NCBI GenBank assembly: GCA_037145635.1
Contig: JBBCXB010000011.1
Coordinates: 1-39,118 of the forward strand
Source of the DNA: JAATFS01 sp037145635
GTDB lineage: Bacteria; Pseudomonadota; Gammaproteobacteria; Xanthomonadales; Xanthomonadaceae
Direction: 5' to 3'
DNA length: 39,118 nucleotides
Shown here in pieces: positions 17,204-26,762 of the stretch (positions within the stretch are counted from its first letter, which is position 1; each line of letters opens with the position of its first letter). The notes under the pieces are model-generated. The model was given only the letters and a program-made list of their open reading frames with translations, was not told where the DNA came from and did not search any database. The position numbers and the translations under genes are program-made.

Positions 17204-18415
17204 CTAGATCAGCTTGAACAGCGACATCTGCTGGATCTGCGAGAACACCTTCTGGGCGGCCTGCAGCGCGGTGTTCTCCAGCGAATAGCGGCTCAGCGCC
17301 TCGGCATAGTCCAGGTCGCGGATGTTGGACAGGTTGGTCTTGGTGGCGATCGAGCGGGCCTCGTTGAGGTTGGCGGCATCGTCGATCGCGCTCTGGCCCG
17401 CGCCCCCCATCGCACGCGCGTCGATGAAGTGCTGCTGGGCCACGGTGATGTCGCGCAGCGAACTCTGCAGCACGTTCTGCTGCGCGGCGCGCTGCGCGTC
17501 GGTGGTGGCGGTGGTGTTCAGCGCGCCGAGCAGGTTGGTCAGCGTGGAGAACACGTCGCGCGTGCCGGAGGGGCCGAAGTGGAACTGGTCGCCGCTGGCG
17601 GGCGTCCCCTCGATCCGCATCTGGGTGCCGTTGTAGGCGATGGTGTCGCCGTCCTTGTAGCTGCCGCTGTCGAGCACGGTGCCGCTGGTGTCGCGCACCT
17701 CGTAGGTGGTGGCACCAGTGAACACGACGTTGAAGCTGCCCTTGTTCCAGGCCCCGGAATCGGTCACCCCGTAGTCCAGCAGCACCGCGGTGCCGGTGTT
17801 GGCGGTGTCGGCGGTGGCCTCGGCCAGGCCGTTGCCGGTGCGCACGCGCATGAACACCTCGCTGCCGGGCACGGTGTCGTTGACCTGCAGCCCGGACGCG
17901 ATCTCGACCTTGCGCTGGGTCTGGTCGCCGTTGTAGCTGACGCTGCCGCCGGCCCCGCTCAGGCTGAACGGCGCATTGGCGTCCTTGGTGCCGCCGAACA
18001 GATAGCGCCCGGCGCCGTCGTCGCTGTTGGACAGGGCCAGCAGCTGATCGTACAGGCTGCGGACCTCGCTCGACACCGACTTGCGGTCGTCGTCGGACAG
18101 CGAGGCGGAATTGGCCTGGATGGTCAGCTCGCGCACGCGGCTGAGCACGTCGCCGGCATGGGTGAGCACGCTTTCCTGCTGGTTGAGCCGGCTCAGCAGC
18201 ACGCTGCCGTTGTCGTCGTACTGGTCCAGGCGCCCCAGCGTGCGGTCCATCTGCACGGCGCGGCCGGCGTTGAGCGGGTCGTCGGCGCCGGTGAGCAGCT
18301 TCTGCCCGGTGGAGATCTGCTGGTAGGTGTTGGCCAGGTCGCGCTGCTTGGCCAGCATCAGGTTCAGCGAGAACTGGGCCTGGCCGTTGGTGGAGATGCG
18401 ACTGTTCGTGGTCAT
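17204..18415 (-). CDS. flgL: FlgL, hook-filament junction protein 3
   Basis: A 403-residue flagellin-like protein that, with FlgK, joins hook to filament. The N-terminal D0/D1 helix region contains ISTNGQAQFSLNLMLAKQRDLANTYQQISTGQKLL. RYLFGGTKDANAPF is typical of FlgL. The C-terminus ends in SRYSLENTALQAAQKVFSQIQQMSLFKLI, matching the FlgL/flagellin closing helix. The start codon overlaps the flgK stop (ATGA). It is the last gene of the flg operon, followed by a strong terminator. Confidence 0.95.
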   Translation of the reverse strand: MTTNSRISTNGQAQFSLNLMLAKQRDLANTYQQISTGQKLLTGADDPLNAGRAVQMDRTLGRLDQYDDNGSVLLSRLNQQESVLTHAGDVLSRVRELTIQANSASLSDDDRKSVSSEVRSLYDQLLALSNSDDGAGRYLFGGTKDANAPFSLSGAGGSVSYNGDQTQRKVEIASGLQVNDTVPGSEVFMRVRTGNGLAEATADTANTGTAVLLDYGVTDSGAWNKGSFNVVFTGATTYEVRDTSGTVLDSGSYKDGDTIAYNGTQMRIEGTPASGDQFHFGPSGTRDVFSTLTNLLGALNTTATTDAQRAAQQNVLQSSLRDITVAQQHFIDARAMGGAGQSAIDDAANLNEARSIATKTNLSNIRDLDYAEALSRYSLENTALQAAQKVFSQIQQMSLFKLI

Positions 18416-20259
18416 CGGATCGCCTGCAACAGGGTCTGGAAGATGTTGTCCGCGCTGGAAATGATCTTGGCGGCGGCCTGGTAGGCCTGCTGGTACTTGA
18501 TCAGATCGGCCGCTTCCTGGTCCAGGTTGACCCCGGAGATGGAATCGCGCGCGGCCACGGCCTGGTTGTAGATCGCCTGCTCGGACTCGTGCGCGTAGCC
18601 GGCCTGGGCCGAGGACGAGGCGACCTGGGTGGTCAGGCTCGACAGCGCGGCGTTGAGGCTGGTGGTGCCGCCGTCCAGGCTCTTGGCGTCGTCCAGCGCC
18701 GCCATCTTCAGCAGGTTGCCGTTGTCGCTGGAGCCGGCGCCGGTGGCGGCGATGGTGAAGATGTCGCCGGCGGCCGGCGCGCCGTCCAGGCTGAAGCTCC
18801 AGCCGTTGGCCGCGATCGGGGTGCCGGCCGAGTAGGTGTAGGGGCCGGCGCCGTCGACGGTGTACTGGGTGGCGTCGAGGAACTGCACCTCGGCGGTGTT
18901 CTGCAGCGCCGCGTTGGTGGCGTCGGTCACGCTCAGCCCGGACACCTTGCCGGTGCCGATGTTGTCGATGTCGGCCTTGCCCTGGACCGGCAGCGCCGCG
19001 GCGATCAGCCCGGAATCGCCGAACGCCACCTGCAGCGTGCCGGCGGCACCGGCGGTGGGCTGCAGCAGGAAGCGGTCGCCGGCCGCGGGGATGCCGGCCA
19101 CGGTGGTGGCCACGCCGTTGACCACCAGCGGGTCGGCGGTGGTGCCGGTGCCGGTCAGGGTCAGGCTGGCGCCGGTGTCGGCGCGCGAGGCCGACCACGC
19201 GGTCCCGTCGTAGCGCAGCAGGATGTTCTGGCCGTCGACCTTGCTGACGTCGGCGATGCTGCCGCTCAGGGTCGCGCTGCCGGTGTTGCCGGCGTTTTCC
19301 TGCAGCTGCGGCTGGCCGATGCTGAACAGGTCGCCGCCGCGGTCGCCGTACAGGTCCACGCCGGCCGCCTGCGCGGTGTTCATGCGCTCGGCCAGGCCGA
19401 CCGCCAGCCGCCCCAGCTCGGCCGCGGCCGGGTCCAGCACGCTGCTGCGGAACTCCAGCAACCCACCCAGCTTGCCGCCGATCACGTCGTTGCCCAGCGG
19501 GATGGTCTGGCCCTGCGCGACCAGCGCCAGGTTCAGGCGATCGGACTGGTAGGGGTCGGAGTAGGTGGTCATCGCCAGCGGCGTGGTGCCGACCACCAGG
19601 GCCTGGCCGCCGGAGGTGTAGACGTTGATCGAGCCGTCGTTCTGGGTGACCACGTTGCCGCCGGTGATGCCCACCAGCTTCTCGATCAGGGAGTCGCGCT
19701 TGTCCAGCACCTCCAGCGACGCCGAGCTGGCGTGCACCACCTGCTTGTTGAGCGCGGCGATCTGGGTGGTGAGGTCGTTGATCTGGGTGACGCTGTCCTT
19801 CAGCGACGCGTTGACGTCACGGCCCATCTGGTCCAGGTCGCCGTCCAGCTGCTTGAAGCGGCCGGCCAGCGTGTTGGCGCCCTGCAGCACCGCATTGCGC
19901 GAGGTCGTGGAGGACGGGTCGGTGCTCAGCGCGCTGAGCGAGTCGAAGAACTTGGACCAGACCCCGCCGAGGTTGGTGGCCTTGTCGGAGAACAGCTTGT
20001 CGACGTCGTCGCTGTGGCTGGACAGCTGCTCCAGCCGGTTCACCTCGCCGCTGCTGTCGAGCACGCGCGAGGTCGCCAGCGCGTCGGACAGGCGCTTGAC
20101 GTCCTGGACCTGCACGCCCGGGGTGCTGCGCGTGGCCAGCTCGGCCACCTGGCGGCTGTAGCCGGGCGTGTTGGCGTTGGCGACGTTGTTGCCGACGGTC
20201 GCCAGCGAGCGCTGGTAGCCGAGCAGGGCACTGGTGCCGGTAGCGAACAGGTTGGACAT
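18412..20259 (-). CDS. flgK: FlgK, hook-filament junction protein 1
   Basis: A 615-residue axial protein. The N-terminus has the axial-protein pattern TSALLGYQRSLATVGNNVANANTPGYSRQ. The C-terminus has the matching helix (GVNLDQEAADLIKYQQAYQAAAKIISSADNIFQTLLQAIR as one segment). The middle is long and Ala/Gly-rich, as in other FlgK proteins, and probably surface-exposed. Secreted by the flagellar type III system with FlgN as chaperone (encoded at 30280 here). The start is at MSNLFATGTS, 17 bases after the flgJ stop. Confidence 0.95.
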   Translation of the reverse strand: MSNLFATGTSALLGYQRSLATVGNNVANANTPGYSRQVAELATRSTPGVQVQDVKRLSDALATSRVLDSSGEVNRLEQLSSHSDDVDKLFSDKATNLGGVWSKFFDSLSALSTDPSSTTSRNAVLQGANTLAGRFKQLDGDLDQMGRDVNASLKDSVTQINDLTTQIAALNKQVVHASSASLEVLDKRDSLIEKLVGITGGNVVTQNDGSINVYTSGGQALVVGTTPLAMTTYSDPYQSDRLNLALVAQGQTIPLGNDVIGGKLGGLLEFRSSVLDPAAAELGRLAVGLAERMNTAQAAGVDLYGDRGGDLFSIGQPQLQENAGNTGSATLSGSIADVSKVDGQNILLRYDGTAWSASRADTGASLTLTGTGTTADPLVVNGVATTVAGIPAAGDRFLLQPTAGAAGTLQVAFGDSGLIAAALPVQGKADIDNIGTGKVSGLSVTDATNAALQNTAEVQFLDATQYTVDGAGPYTYSAGTPIAANGWSFSLDGAPAAGDIFTIAATGAGSSDNGNLLKMAALDDAKSLDGGTTSLNAALSSLTTQVASSSAQAGYAHESEQAIYNQAVAARDSISGVNLDQEAADLIKYQQAYQAAAKIISSADNIFQTLLQAIR

Positions 20260-20276
20260 GGGGTCGGGTCCTCGGC

Positions 20277-21290
20277 TCAGCGCATCGCGGTCAGGTTGCC
20301 GGCGCCGCCGCCGAGGGCGCGGTCGATGGTCGGCCCGTTGGCGATGGCGTAGATCTTCTTGGCGTAGCCCGGGTCGGTGGCGTAGCCGGCGCGCTGCAGC
20401 TCGGTGGCGAAACGGCGCACGTCGCCGCCGGCCTGCAGCGCCTGCTGGTAGCGCGGGCTGCTCTTCAGCAGCCGCACGTAGTCGGCGAAGCTCTCCGCCG
20501 GCGAGGCGTAGGCGCGGAAGTCGGCGCGCTCGGAGCGGCGCGCGCCGTTGACGTACTCGTGGGTGGCGGTGTTGACGCGGTCGCCGCTCCAGCCGGTGGC
20601 CTTGATGCCGAACAGGTTGTTGGCGCTGTTGCCGTCGCCGTCGCGGATGCCGCGGCGGCCCCAGCCGGTCTCCAGCGCCGCCTGTGCCACCAGGGCGCGC
20701 GGGTCCACGCCCAGCTCGCGCGCGGCGCGCTGGGCGTGCGGCCAGATCTTGGCGACGAACTGCTCCGGCGAGCCGGCGCTGAACTGGTCCGGGTTTGTGC
20801 TGGCCACCGCCTCGACATCGTCGCAGGCGGCCGAGTCGACGCGCGCGCCGCCGACCGGGGCCAGGTCGGCCGCATCGCTGCTGCGCGCGGAAGCGCCGCT
20901 GCGCCCGGCGATCGCGTCCAGCGCGTCGCTGGCGGCCGCGCCGCTGGGGAAGCGCTGGTAGAACGCCACCGCCTTCTTCGACGGCACCGGGTCGGTGACG
21001 CCGCCGGCGGCCGCGTCGGGCTGGCCGCCGAGCTGGCGCGCGATCAGCGGCCGCAGCCCCAGGCCCTTGCCCTGGCTCATCAGGTCGGAGAGCTGGCGGT
21101 CGTAGAGGTCGCGGTAGGTCTGGTTCTCGGCCGGGAACATCGAGTCGCCGAAGCTGGCGTCGCGCATGCACTTGACCAGCATCTGCGTGAACTGGCTCTC
21201 CAGCTTGCGCGAGGCGTCGTTGATCTTGCCGGCGTCGGCCGGGGCGTCCGGCCGGTTCAGCAGGGTCGGGGCGGGCTTGCCGACGAACAT
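20277..21290 (-). CDS. flgJ: FlgJ, rod-cap and peptidoglycan hydrolase
   Basis: A 337-residue bifunctional protein. Residues about 1-100 form the rod-binding/capping domain (LESQFTQMLVKCMRDASFGDSMFP, YRDLYDRQLSDLMSQGKGLGL). Residues about 170-320 form a glucosaminidase/muramidase domain (FVAKIWPHAQRAARELGVDPRALVAQAALETGWG, with the catalytic Glu in AALETGWG; NLFGIKATGW). It opens the cell wall for the rod. The ATG overlaps the flgI stop by one base (TGATG). The linker between the domains is longer and more Ala/Ser/Asp-rich than in enterics. Confidence 0.95.
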   Translation of the reverse strand: MFVGKPAPTLLNRPDAPADAGKINDASRKLESQFTQMLVKCMRDASFGDSMFPAENQTYRDLYDRQLSDLMSQGKGLGLRPLIARQLGGQPDAAAGGVTDPVPSKKAVAFYQRFPSGAAASDALDAIAGRSGASARSSDAADLAPVGGARVDSAACDDVEAVASTNPDQFSAGSPEQFVAKIWPHAQRAARELGVDPRALVAQAALETGWGRRGIRDGDGNSANNLFGIKATGWSGDRVNTATHEYVNGARRSERADFRAYASPAESFADYVRLLKSSPRYQQALQAGGDVRRFATELQRAGYATDPGYAKKIYAIANGPTIDRALGGGAGNLTAMR

Positions 21291-22468
21291 CAGATCACCT
21301 CCAGCTCGGCCTGCAGCGCGCCGACCTGCTTGAGCGCGTCCAGGATGGCGATCAGGTCGCCCGGGGCCGCGCCGATGGCGTTGACCGCCTTGACGATCTG
21401 GTCCAGCGAGGTGCCGCCGGCGAACTTGAACATGTGGCTGCCCTCGGCCTGCGCGCTGACCTGCGACTGCGGCGTGGCCACGGTGCGGCCGTTGGACAGG
21501 GCGTTGGGCTGGCTGACGTTGGTCGATTCGCTGACGGTCACGGTCAGCGAGCCGTGGGTGACCGCGGCCGGCAGCACCCGCACCGCCGAGCCGATCACCA
21601 CCGTGCCGGTGCGCGAGTTGATGACGATCTTGGCCGCGGCCTCGCCGGCGGTCAGCTCCAGGTTCTCGACCTGGGCCAGGAAGTTGATGCGGGCGCTGGA
21701 GTCGCTGGGCGAGCGCACCACCACCGTGCCGCCGTCCAGCGCGTGCGCCGAGCCCACGCCGAAGGTCGAATCCAGCACCGCCACCAGCCGCGAGGCGGTG
21801 GTGAAGTCGGCCTTGTTGAGGTTCAGGGTGATGTCGCTGCTGGCACCGAACACGTCCGGCAGCGCGCGCTCGACCGTGGCGCCACCGGGGATGCGGCCCA
21901 CGCTCGGCACGTTGACCGAGATCCGCGAGCCGTCCTTGCCCTCGACGCCGAAGCCGCCGACCACCAGGTTGCCCTGGGCGATGGCGTAGACCTGGCCGTC
22001 GATGCCCTTCAGCGGCGCCATCAGCAGCGAGCCGCCGCGCAGCGACACCGAGTTGCCGATCGAGGACACGGTGATGTCGATCGGCTGGCCCGGCTTGGCG
22101 AACGCCGGCAGGTCGGCGTGGATCGCCACCGCGGCCACGTTCTTCAGCTGCGGGTTGACCGTGGAAGGCACGTTGACGCCGAGCTCGTTGAGCAGGCTCT
22201 TCAGGCTCTGCACCGTGAACGGGGTCTGGCTGGTGCGGTCGCCGGTGCCGTCCAGGCCCACCACCAGGCCGTAGCCGACCAGCGGGTTGCTGCGCACGCC
22301 GGAGACCTGCGCCAGATCCTTGACGCGCTCGGCGCGGGCCGGGGCGGCCACCGTCAAAAAGGCGGCCAGCAGCGGAAACACCAGGGAAAACCGCCGCAGA
22401 GCCAGCAGGGCAGGCACTTTCGGGCTGCGGGCCGTGGCGATCTGGTCAGGAGAAATGGCGGTTTTCAT
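21290..22468 (-). CDS. flgI: FlgI, P-ring protein
   Basis: A 392-residue periplasmic protein that forms the peptidoglycan ring around the rod. A signal peptide (RRFSLVFPLLAAFLTVAAPARA, cleaved before ERVKD) is preceded by about 25 extra residues. Mature sequence starts with the family-typical ERVKDLAQVSGVRSNPLVGYG. A later internal start could shorten the leader, but none has a clear ribosome binding site. Conserved blocks include GLDGTGD, QFTVQSLKSLL-like sequence, RPTLGRI-like VPSVGRIPGGA, and the C-terminal LDQIVKAVNAIGAAPGDLIAILDALK. The FlgA chaperone it needs is encoded at 29260. Confidence 0.96.
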   Translation of the reverse strand: MKTAISPDQIATARSPKVPALLALRRFSLVFPLLAAFLTVAAPARAERVKDLAQVSGVRSNPLVGYGLVVGLDGTGDRTSQTPFTVQSLKSLLNELGVNVPSTVNPQLKNVAAVAIHADLPAFAKPGQPIDITVSSIGNSVSLRGGSLLMAPLKGIDGQVYAIAQGNLVVGGFGVEGKDGSRISVNVPSVGRIPGGATVERALPDVFGASSDITLNLNKADFTTASRLVAVLDSTFGVGSAHALDGGTVVVRSPSDSSARINFLAQVENLELTAGEAAAKIVINSRTGTVVIGSAVRVLPAAVTHGSLTVTVSESTNVSQPNALSNGRTVATPQSQVSAQAEGSHMFKFAGGTSLDQIVKAVNAIGAAPGDLIAILDALKQVGALQAELEVI

Positions 22469-22476
22469 GGCGCACC

Positions 22477-23169
22477 TCAGTAGGGATACAGAGGTGATTG
22501 AAAGAATCGTGCCAAAGCGCCCATCTGGTTCGCCTGGGACAGCGTGCCGCGGCCGTTGTAGGAGATCCGGGCGTCGGCGACCAGGCTGGACGGGATGGTG
22601 TTCTCGCGGGTGATGTCGGCCTGGCGGACCACGCCGTCCACCTGGATGTACTCGTTGCCCTGGTTGAGCTGCAGGTTCTTCTGGCCGCGCACCACCAGGT
22701 TGCCGTTGGGCAGGCGGCGGATCACGGTCACGGTCAGGTTGCCGTTGAGGCTGTTGCTCTGGCTGCTGTCGCCGGTGCCGGTGAAGTCGCGGCTGGCGTC
22801 GATGGTGTTCTCCAGGATGTTGCGGCCGTGCACGGTGACGTTGCCGCCGGCGATGGTCGGGTTGGCCATCGTGTCCTTGGTGGTCTTGGCGGTGGTGGTG
22901 GTGGCCTTGGTCTGCGCGGCGGTGGTCTCGCTGAGCACGATGGTCAGCAGGTCGCCGACGTCGGTGGCGCGACGATCGCTGAACAGGTTCAGCCGCCCCG
23001 GCGTGCCGTCGCGGTAGATCGAGCCGGCCGATGGCGCGTACTGGACCGCGGTCTGCGGCATCGGCGTGTCCTTCTCCTTCTTGCTCAGCGAGAACAACGG
23101 AATGCTGAGGCAGCCGGTGAGCAGGCAGGCGGTGGTGGCGGCAGTGAGGAACAGAACGGGGCGGTTCAT
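22477..23169 (-). CDS. flgH: FlgH, L-ring lipoprotein
   Basis: A 230-residue outer-membrane ring protein. It has a lipoprotein signal with lipobox LLTGC, the Cys being about residue 19. Family blocks are SIYRDGTPGRLNLFSDRRATDVGDLLTIVLSETTAA, VIRRLPNGNLVVRGQKNLQLNQGNEYIQVDGVVR, and a C-terminus ending ARFFQSPLYPY. The Thr/Lys-rich stretch TKATTTTAKTTKD is the usual variable region. It lies eight bases before flgI in the operon. Confidence 0.96.
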   Translation of the reverse strand: MNRPVLFLTAATTACLLTGCLSIPLFSLSKKEKDTPMPQTAVQYAPSAGSIYRDGTPGRLNLFSDRRATDVGDLLTIVLSETTAAQTKATTTTAKTTKDTMANPTIAGGNVTVHGRNILENTIDASRDFTGTGDSSQSNSLNGNLTVTVIRRLPNGNLVVRGQKNLQLNQGNEYIQVDGVVRQADITRENTIPSSLVADARISYNGRGTLSQANQMGALARFFQSPLYPY

Positions 23170-23179
23170 GGTGGGTGCC

Positions 23180-23965
23180 TTAGACGTTGTTGTTCAGGTA
23201 ACCGAGCATGGAGTCGGTGGTGGAGATCGCCTTGGCGTTCATTTCGTAGGCGCGCTGGGTCTCGATCATGCTGACCAGCTGCTCGACCACGTTGACGTTG
23301 GAGCCCTCCAGCGCGCCCTGGACGATGCTGCCCAGGCCGTCGACGCCGGCGGTGCCGGCCTGCGCCGGGCCGGAGGCGGTGGTCTCCTTGTAGAGGTTCT
23401 GGCCCAGGGCCTCGAGGCCCGGCGGGTTGATGAAGTCGGTCAGCGACAGCGTGCCGACCTCGGTGGAGGTGGTGGAGCCGGCCACCTGCACGCTGACGGT
23501 ACCGTCGGCGCCGATGGTCACGCTCTGCGCGCCTTCCGGGATCTGGATGCCCGGCTGCACCGGGTAGCCGCTGTTGGTGACCATCTCGCCCTCGGCATTG
23601 ACGTGGAAGGTGCCGTCGCGGGTGTAGGCCGAGGTGCCGTCGGGCATCTGCACCTCGAAGAAGCCGCGGCCGTTGACCATCACGTCCAGCGCGTTGCCGG
23701 TCTGCTGCTGGCTGCCCTGCTCGAAGTTCTTGGCGGTGGCGACCACGCGGGTGCCGGTGCCCAGCTGCAGGCCGGTCGGCAGCGTGGTCTGCTGCGAGGT
23801 GGACCCGCCCGGCTGGCGCACCTGGTGGTACAGCAGGTCCTCGAACGCCGCCCGGTCGGTCTTGAAGCCGGTGGTGTTGGCGTTGGCGAGGTTGTTGGAG
23901 ACGACCGTCATGCGCGTCTGCTGCGCGTCCAGTCCGGTCTTGGCGACCCACAGGGCCTGATTCAT
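23180..23965 (-). CDS. flgG: FlgG, distal rod protein
   Basis: A 261-residue axial protein, the standard FlgG length. The N-terminal motif is LWVAKTGLDAQQTRMTVVSNNLANANTTGFK. NALDVMVNGRGFFEVQMPDGT follows, and GSNVNVVEQLVSMIETQRAYEMNAKAISTTDSMLGYLNNNV ends the chain. It forms the distal rod that passes through the P and L rings. It lies between flgF and flgH, ten bases before flgH. Confidence 0.96.
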   Translation of the reverse strand: MNQALWVAKTGLDAQQTRMTVVSNNLANANTTGFKTDRAAFEDLLYHQVRQPGGSTSQQTTLPTGLQLGTGTRVVATAKNFEQGSQQQTGNALDVMVNGRGFFEVQMPDGTSAYTRDGTFHVNAEGEMVTNSGYPVQPGIQIPEGAQSVTIGADGTVSVQVAGSTTSTEVGTLSLTDFINPPGLEALGQNLYKETTASGPAQAGTAGVDGLGSIVQGALEGSNVNVVEQLVSMIETQRAYEMNAKAISTTDSMLGYLNNNV

Positions 23966-24003
23966 GGTGAGTTCCTAGGTAAGTGTTCGCGTGGACCGGA
24001 CCG

Positions 24004-24750
24004 TCAGCCGCCCAGCCGGAGCAGGGTGTTGGCGGATTGCGCGTTGTCGTCGGCGGTCTTGACCACCTTGACCTGCATTTCGAACTGCCGCTGCAGCTGG
24101 ATCATCTGCACCAGCGCGCCGGCGGTGTCGACGTTGCTGCCTTCCATCACCCCGGTCTTGAGCACGCTGCCCATCGCCCGCGGCAGCGGGGTCTGCGGGT
24201 CCGCCGCGCGCATCAGGCCGTCGGCGCCGCGGCTGAGCTGCTTCTGGCCGGCCTCGACCACGCGGATCCGCCCCAGCACCGCCATCGATTCCGGGCCCTG
24301 GCCCTGCGGCACGATCGAGATCGTGCCGTCGTCGCCGATCTGCACCGAGTCGTACGGCGGGATCGTCAGCGGTGCGCCGTTGTCGTCCAGCAGCGGCCGC
24401 CCGCCGGCCAGCAGCTGGCCGTTGGGGGTCGGCTGCAGGCTGCCGGCGCGGGTGTAGCCTTCCTTGCCGTCGCTGCCCTGCACGGCCAGCCACTTGTCCT
24501 GCAGCATCGACACGTCCAGCGCGTTGCCGGTGACCTGCTGCGAGCCGGCGCGGGCGTTGAAGCCGACGTCGCCCAGCACCGTGTCGATCCGCGACGGGTA
24601 GCCCGCGCCCTTGATCGGCACCGCCTGGGTGTTGGCCAGCGCTTCCTTGAAGCCGGGCGTGTCGGCGTTGGCGAGGTTGTTGGAGACCGCGGTCTGCGCC
24701 TGCAGGGTGGCGCTGGCTCCGGTCATCGCAACATAGGCGGCTCTGTCCAT
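24004..24750 (-). CDS. flgF: FlgF, proximal rod protein
   Basis: A 248-residue rod protein. It starts MDRAAYVAMTGASATLQAQTAVSNNLANADTPGFKEAL as one conserved block, then GNALDVSMLQDKWLAVQGSDGKEGYTRAGSL, and ends in VQMIQLQRQFEMQVKVVKTADDNAQSANTLLRLGG. MDR(A/L)(A/I)Y(V/I)AMTGA is characteristic of FlgF and separates it from FlgG. It is spaced 38 bases from flgG and 42 from flgE. Confidence 0.95.
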   Translation of the reverse strand: MDRAAYVAMTGASATLQAQTAVSNNLANADTPGFKEALANTQAVPIKGAGYPSRIDTVLGDVGFNARAGSQQVTGNALDVSMLQDKWLAVQGSDGKEGYTRAGSLQPTPNGQLLAGGRPLLDDNGAPLTIPPYDSVQIGDDGTISIVPQGQGPESMAVLGRIRVVEAGQKQLSRGADGLMRAADPQTPLPRAMGSVLKTGVMEGSNVDTAGALVQMIQLQRQFEMQVKVVKTADDNAQSANTLLRLGG

Positions 24751-24792
24751 CGGGGGGTCTCTGCGGGCTACGCGTCAGTCGGGAACGGCGGA

Positions 24793-26016
24793 TCAGCGGA
24801 TGTTGATCACGGTCTGGGTGATCTCGTCCTGGGTCGTGATCATCTTGGCGTTGGCCTGGAAGTTGCGCTGGGCCACGATCATGTTGACCAGCTGCTCGGT
24901 CAGATCCACGGTCGAGGCTTCCAGCGAACCGGACTCGACCTGGCCGAAGTCCGAGCTGCCCGGCGCGCCGGTGCGCGGGGTGCCGGCCGCGGCGCTGGCG
25001 CCCCAGCAGTTGTTGCCCTGCGGCTGCAGGCCCTGCTCGTTGTTGAAGTTGGTCAGCGCGACCTGGCCCATCAGCAGGTTGGCGCCGTTGGAGTAGCGCG
25101 CGTAGACCTGGCCGGTGCTCTGCACCTCGAACTCGGTCAGGCGGCCGGAGGCGTAGCCGTCCTGGCGCAGGTCGTTGACCGAGAACGACTCGCCGTACTG
25201 CGACGAGCCGGCCAGGTCCAGGGTCACGCTCAGGGTGCCGGCGCCGCTGGAGGGGGTGTAGCCGTCCAGGGCGATCTTGCCGCTCGCCGGGGAGGTCAGC
25301 ACGCCGGCGTTGGAGAACTGCAGCGTGGTCGGGGTGGCGCTGACCGAGTTGCCGTCGATGGTGGTGTACTGCTGCCACTCGTTGGTGTTGGCGGTCTTGA
25401 CGAAGTACGACGACATCACGTGCGACACGCCCAGTGAGTCGTACACCGACACCGAGGTCGAATAGTTGTAGCTGGTGGTGTCGGTGGGGTTGAACGGGGT
25501 GGTGACCGGCGCGGTGGCGTTGGCCGGCAGGGTGGCGCCGATGTTCACCGTGGAGGTGGACTTGGGCGAGCTGTCGGTGGTCAGCAGCTGCAGGTTCTTC
25601 ATGCTGCCGGTGTTGATCGCGGTGCCGGTCTCGTCCGGCGGGAACACCTGCAGGTTGTAGCCCTCCGGGGTCACCACGTAGCCGTTGGCGTCGACCTGGA
25701 AGTTGCCGGCGCGCGTGTACAGGTTGCTGCCGTTGTGGTTGACGTTGAAGAAGCCCTGGCCGGAGATGGCCATGTCGAGCACGTTGCCGGTGGTGTCGAT
25801 GTTGCCCTGCTTGAACTGCTGGGCCACGTCGGCCACGCGCACGCCGGTGCCCACCGCGTTGCTGGACAGGCCGTAGGCGCTGCCCTGGAACACGTCGGCG
25901 AACTCGGCGCGCGACTCCTTGAAGCCGGTGGTGGCCGAGTTGGCGATGTTGTTGGAGGTGACGTTCAGGTCGGAGTTGCTGGCACGCAGACCCGACAGCG
26001 AAGTGTTGAAGCCCAT
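24793..26016 (-). CDS. flgE: FlgE, hook protein
   Basis: A 407-residue hook subunit. It starts MGFNTSLSGLRASNSDLNVTSNNIANSATTGFKESRAEFADVF as one conserved block, with NVLDMAISGQGFFNVNHNGSNLYTRAGNFQVD next. The C-terminus has the family closing helix (VDLTEQLVNMIVAQRNFQANAKMITTQDEITQTVINIR). The exposed Ser/Thr-rich central region (about 140-300) is of ordinary size. Sequence around GASAAAGTPRTGAPGSSDFGQVESGSLEAS is typical of gammaproteobacterial hooks. It follows flgD by 37 bases. Confidence 0.96.
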   Translation of the reverse strand: MGFNTSLSGLRASNSDLNVTSNNIANSATTGFKESRAEFADVFQGSAYGLSSNAVGTGVRVADVAQQFKQGNIDTTGNVLDMAISGQGFFNVNHNGSNLYTRAGNFQVDANGYVVTPEGYNLQVFPPDETGTAINTGSMKNLQLLTTDSSPKSTSTVNIGATLPANATAPVTTPFNPTDTTSYNYSTSVSVYDSLGVSHVMSSYFVKTANTNEWQQYTTIDGNSVSATPTTLQFSNAGVLTSPASGKIALDGYTPSSGAGTLSVTLDLAGSSQYGESFSVNDLRQDGYASGRLTEFEVQSTGQVYARYSNGANLLMGQVALTNFNNEQGLQPQGNNCWGASAAAGTPRTGAPGSSDFGQVESGSLEASTVDLTEQLVNMIVAQRNFQANAKMITTQDEITQTVINIR

Positions 26017-26053
26017 GGTGGTTCCTCGGAAGGTGGACGGTTGGCGGGTCGGG

Positions 26054-26743
26054 TCAGCTGATGCGCAGGACGTCCTTGAGCTGCACGGTCTGGGCGCCGG
26101 ACAGGTTCAAGGTGGCGCCCTGCTTGCCGAGGCTCACGCTCTCGACGGTGGCGTCGGTAAAGGTGTCCAGCGCGACGGGCTTGCCGTCGGCGCCGGCCTG
26201 GGTGGCAGCGAACTTGTAGTCGCCGGCGGGCAGGCGGTTGCCGGCGTTGTCCTTGCCGTCCCATTCGAACGGCCGCGAGCCGGGCGCGCCGTCGGCCAGC
26301 GACAGCGTGCGCACCGGCACGCCGTTGGCGTCCTGCACCACCACGTTGATCGGGCCCTTGGCGTTGACCTGGATCGCGCCGGAACCGCCGCCCTCGGCCG
26401 CCAGCGACAGCGTCGAACCGGGCACCGCGACCTTGTGGCCGATCAGCGCGGCGCCGCGCATGGCCTGGTCCGAGTCCATCGAGCCGAGGAACTGGTCGGC
26501 CTTCTTGTTGAGGTCGCCCAGGCCCTGCACGGTGGAGAACTGCGCCAGCTGGGCCAGGAACGCGCCGTTCTCCATCGGGTTGAGCGGGTCCTGGTTCTTC
26601 AGCTGCTCGGTCATCATGGTCAGGAAGTCGGCCTGGCCGAGCTTCTCCTTCTTCGCACCGGCCTCCTCGGCCACCTGCTTGTCCTTCTTGCCGGCCTGGG
26701 TGATCCCGAGGCTGGACAGGGTGTCGCTGGAAACTGCGTTCAT
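26054..26743 (-). CDS. flgD: FlgD, hook-cap scaffold protein
   Basis: A 229-residue protein that caps the growing hook and is later lost. The N-terminal part carries the family block LGQADFLTMMTEQLKNQDPLNPMENGAFLAQLAQFSTVQGL. The C-terminal half has the tudor/FnIII-like folds of FlgD (VPVRTLSLADGAPGSRPFEWDGKDNAGNRLPAGDYKF). It sits between flgC and flgE with 19 and 37 bases of spacing. No anomaly is seen. Confidence 0.96.
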   Translation of the reverse strand: MNAVSSDTLSSLGITQAGKKDKQVAEEAGAKKEKLGQADFLTMMTEQLKNQDPLNPMENGAFLAQLAQFSTVQGLGDLNKKADQFLGSMDSDQAMRGAALIGHKVAVPGSTLSLAAEGGGSGAIQVNAKGPINVVVQDANGVPVRTLSLADGAPGSRPFEWDGKDNAGNRLPAGDYKFAATQAGADGKPVALDTFTDATVESVSLGKQGATLNLSGAQTVQLKDVLRIS

Positions 26744-26762
26744 CGGCTAATCCTCGGGCGCG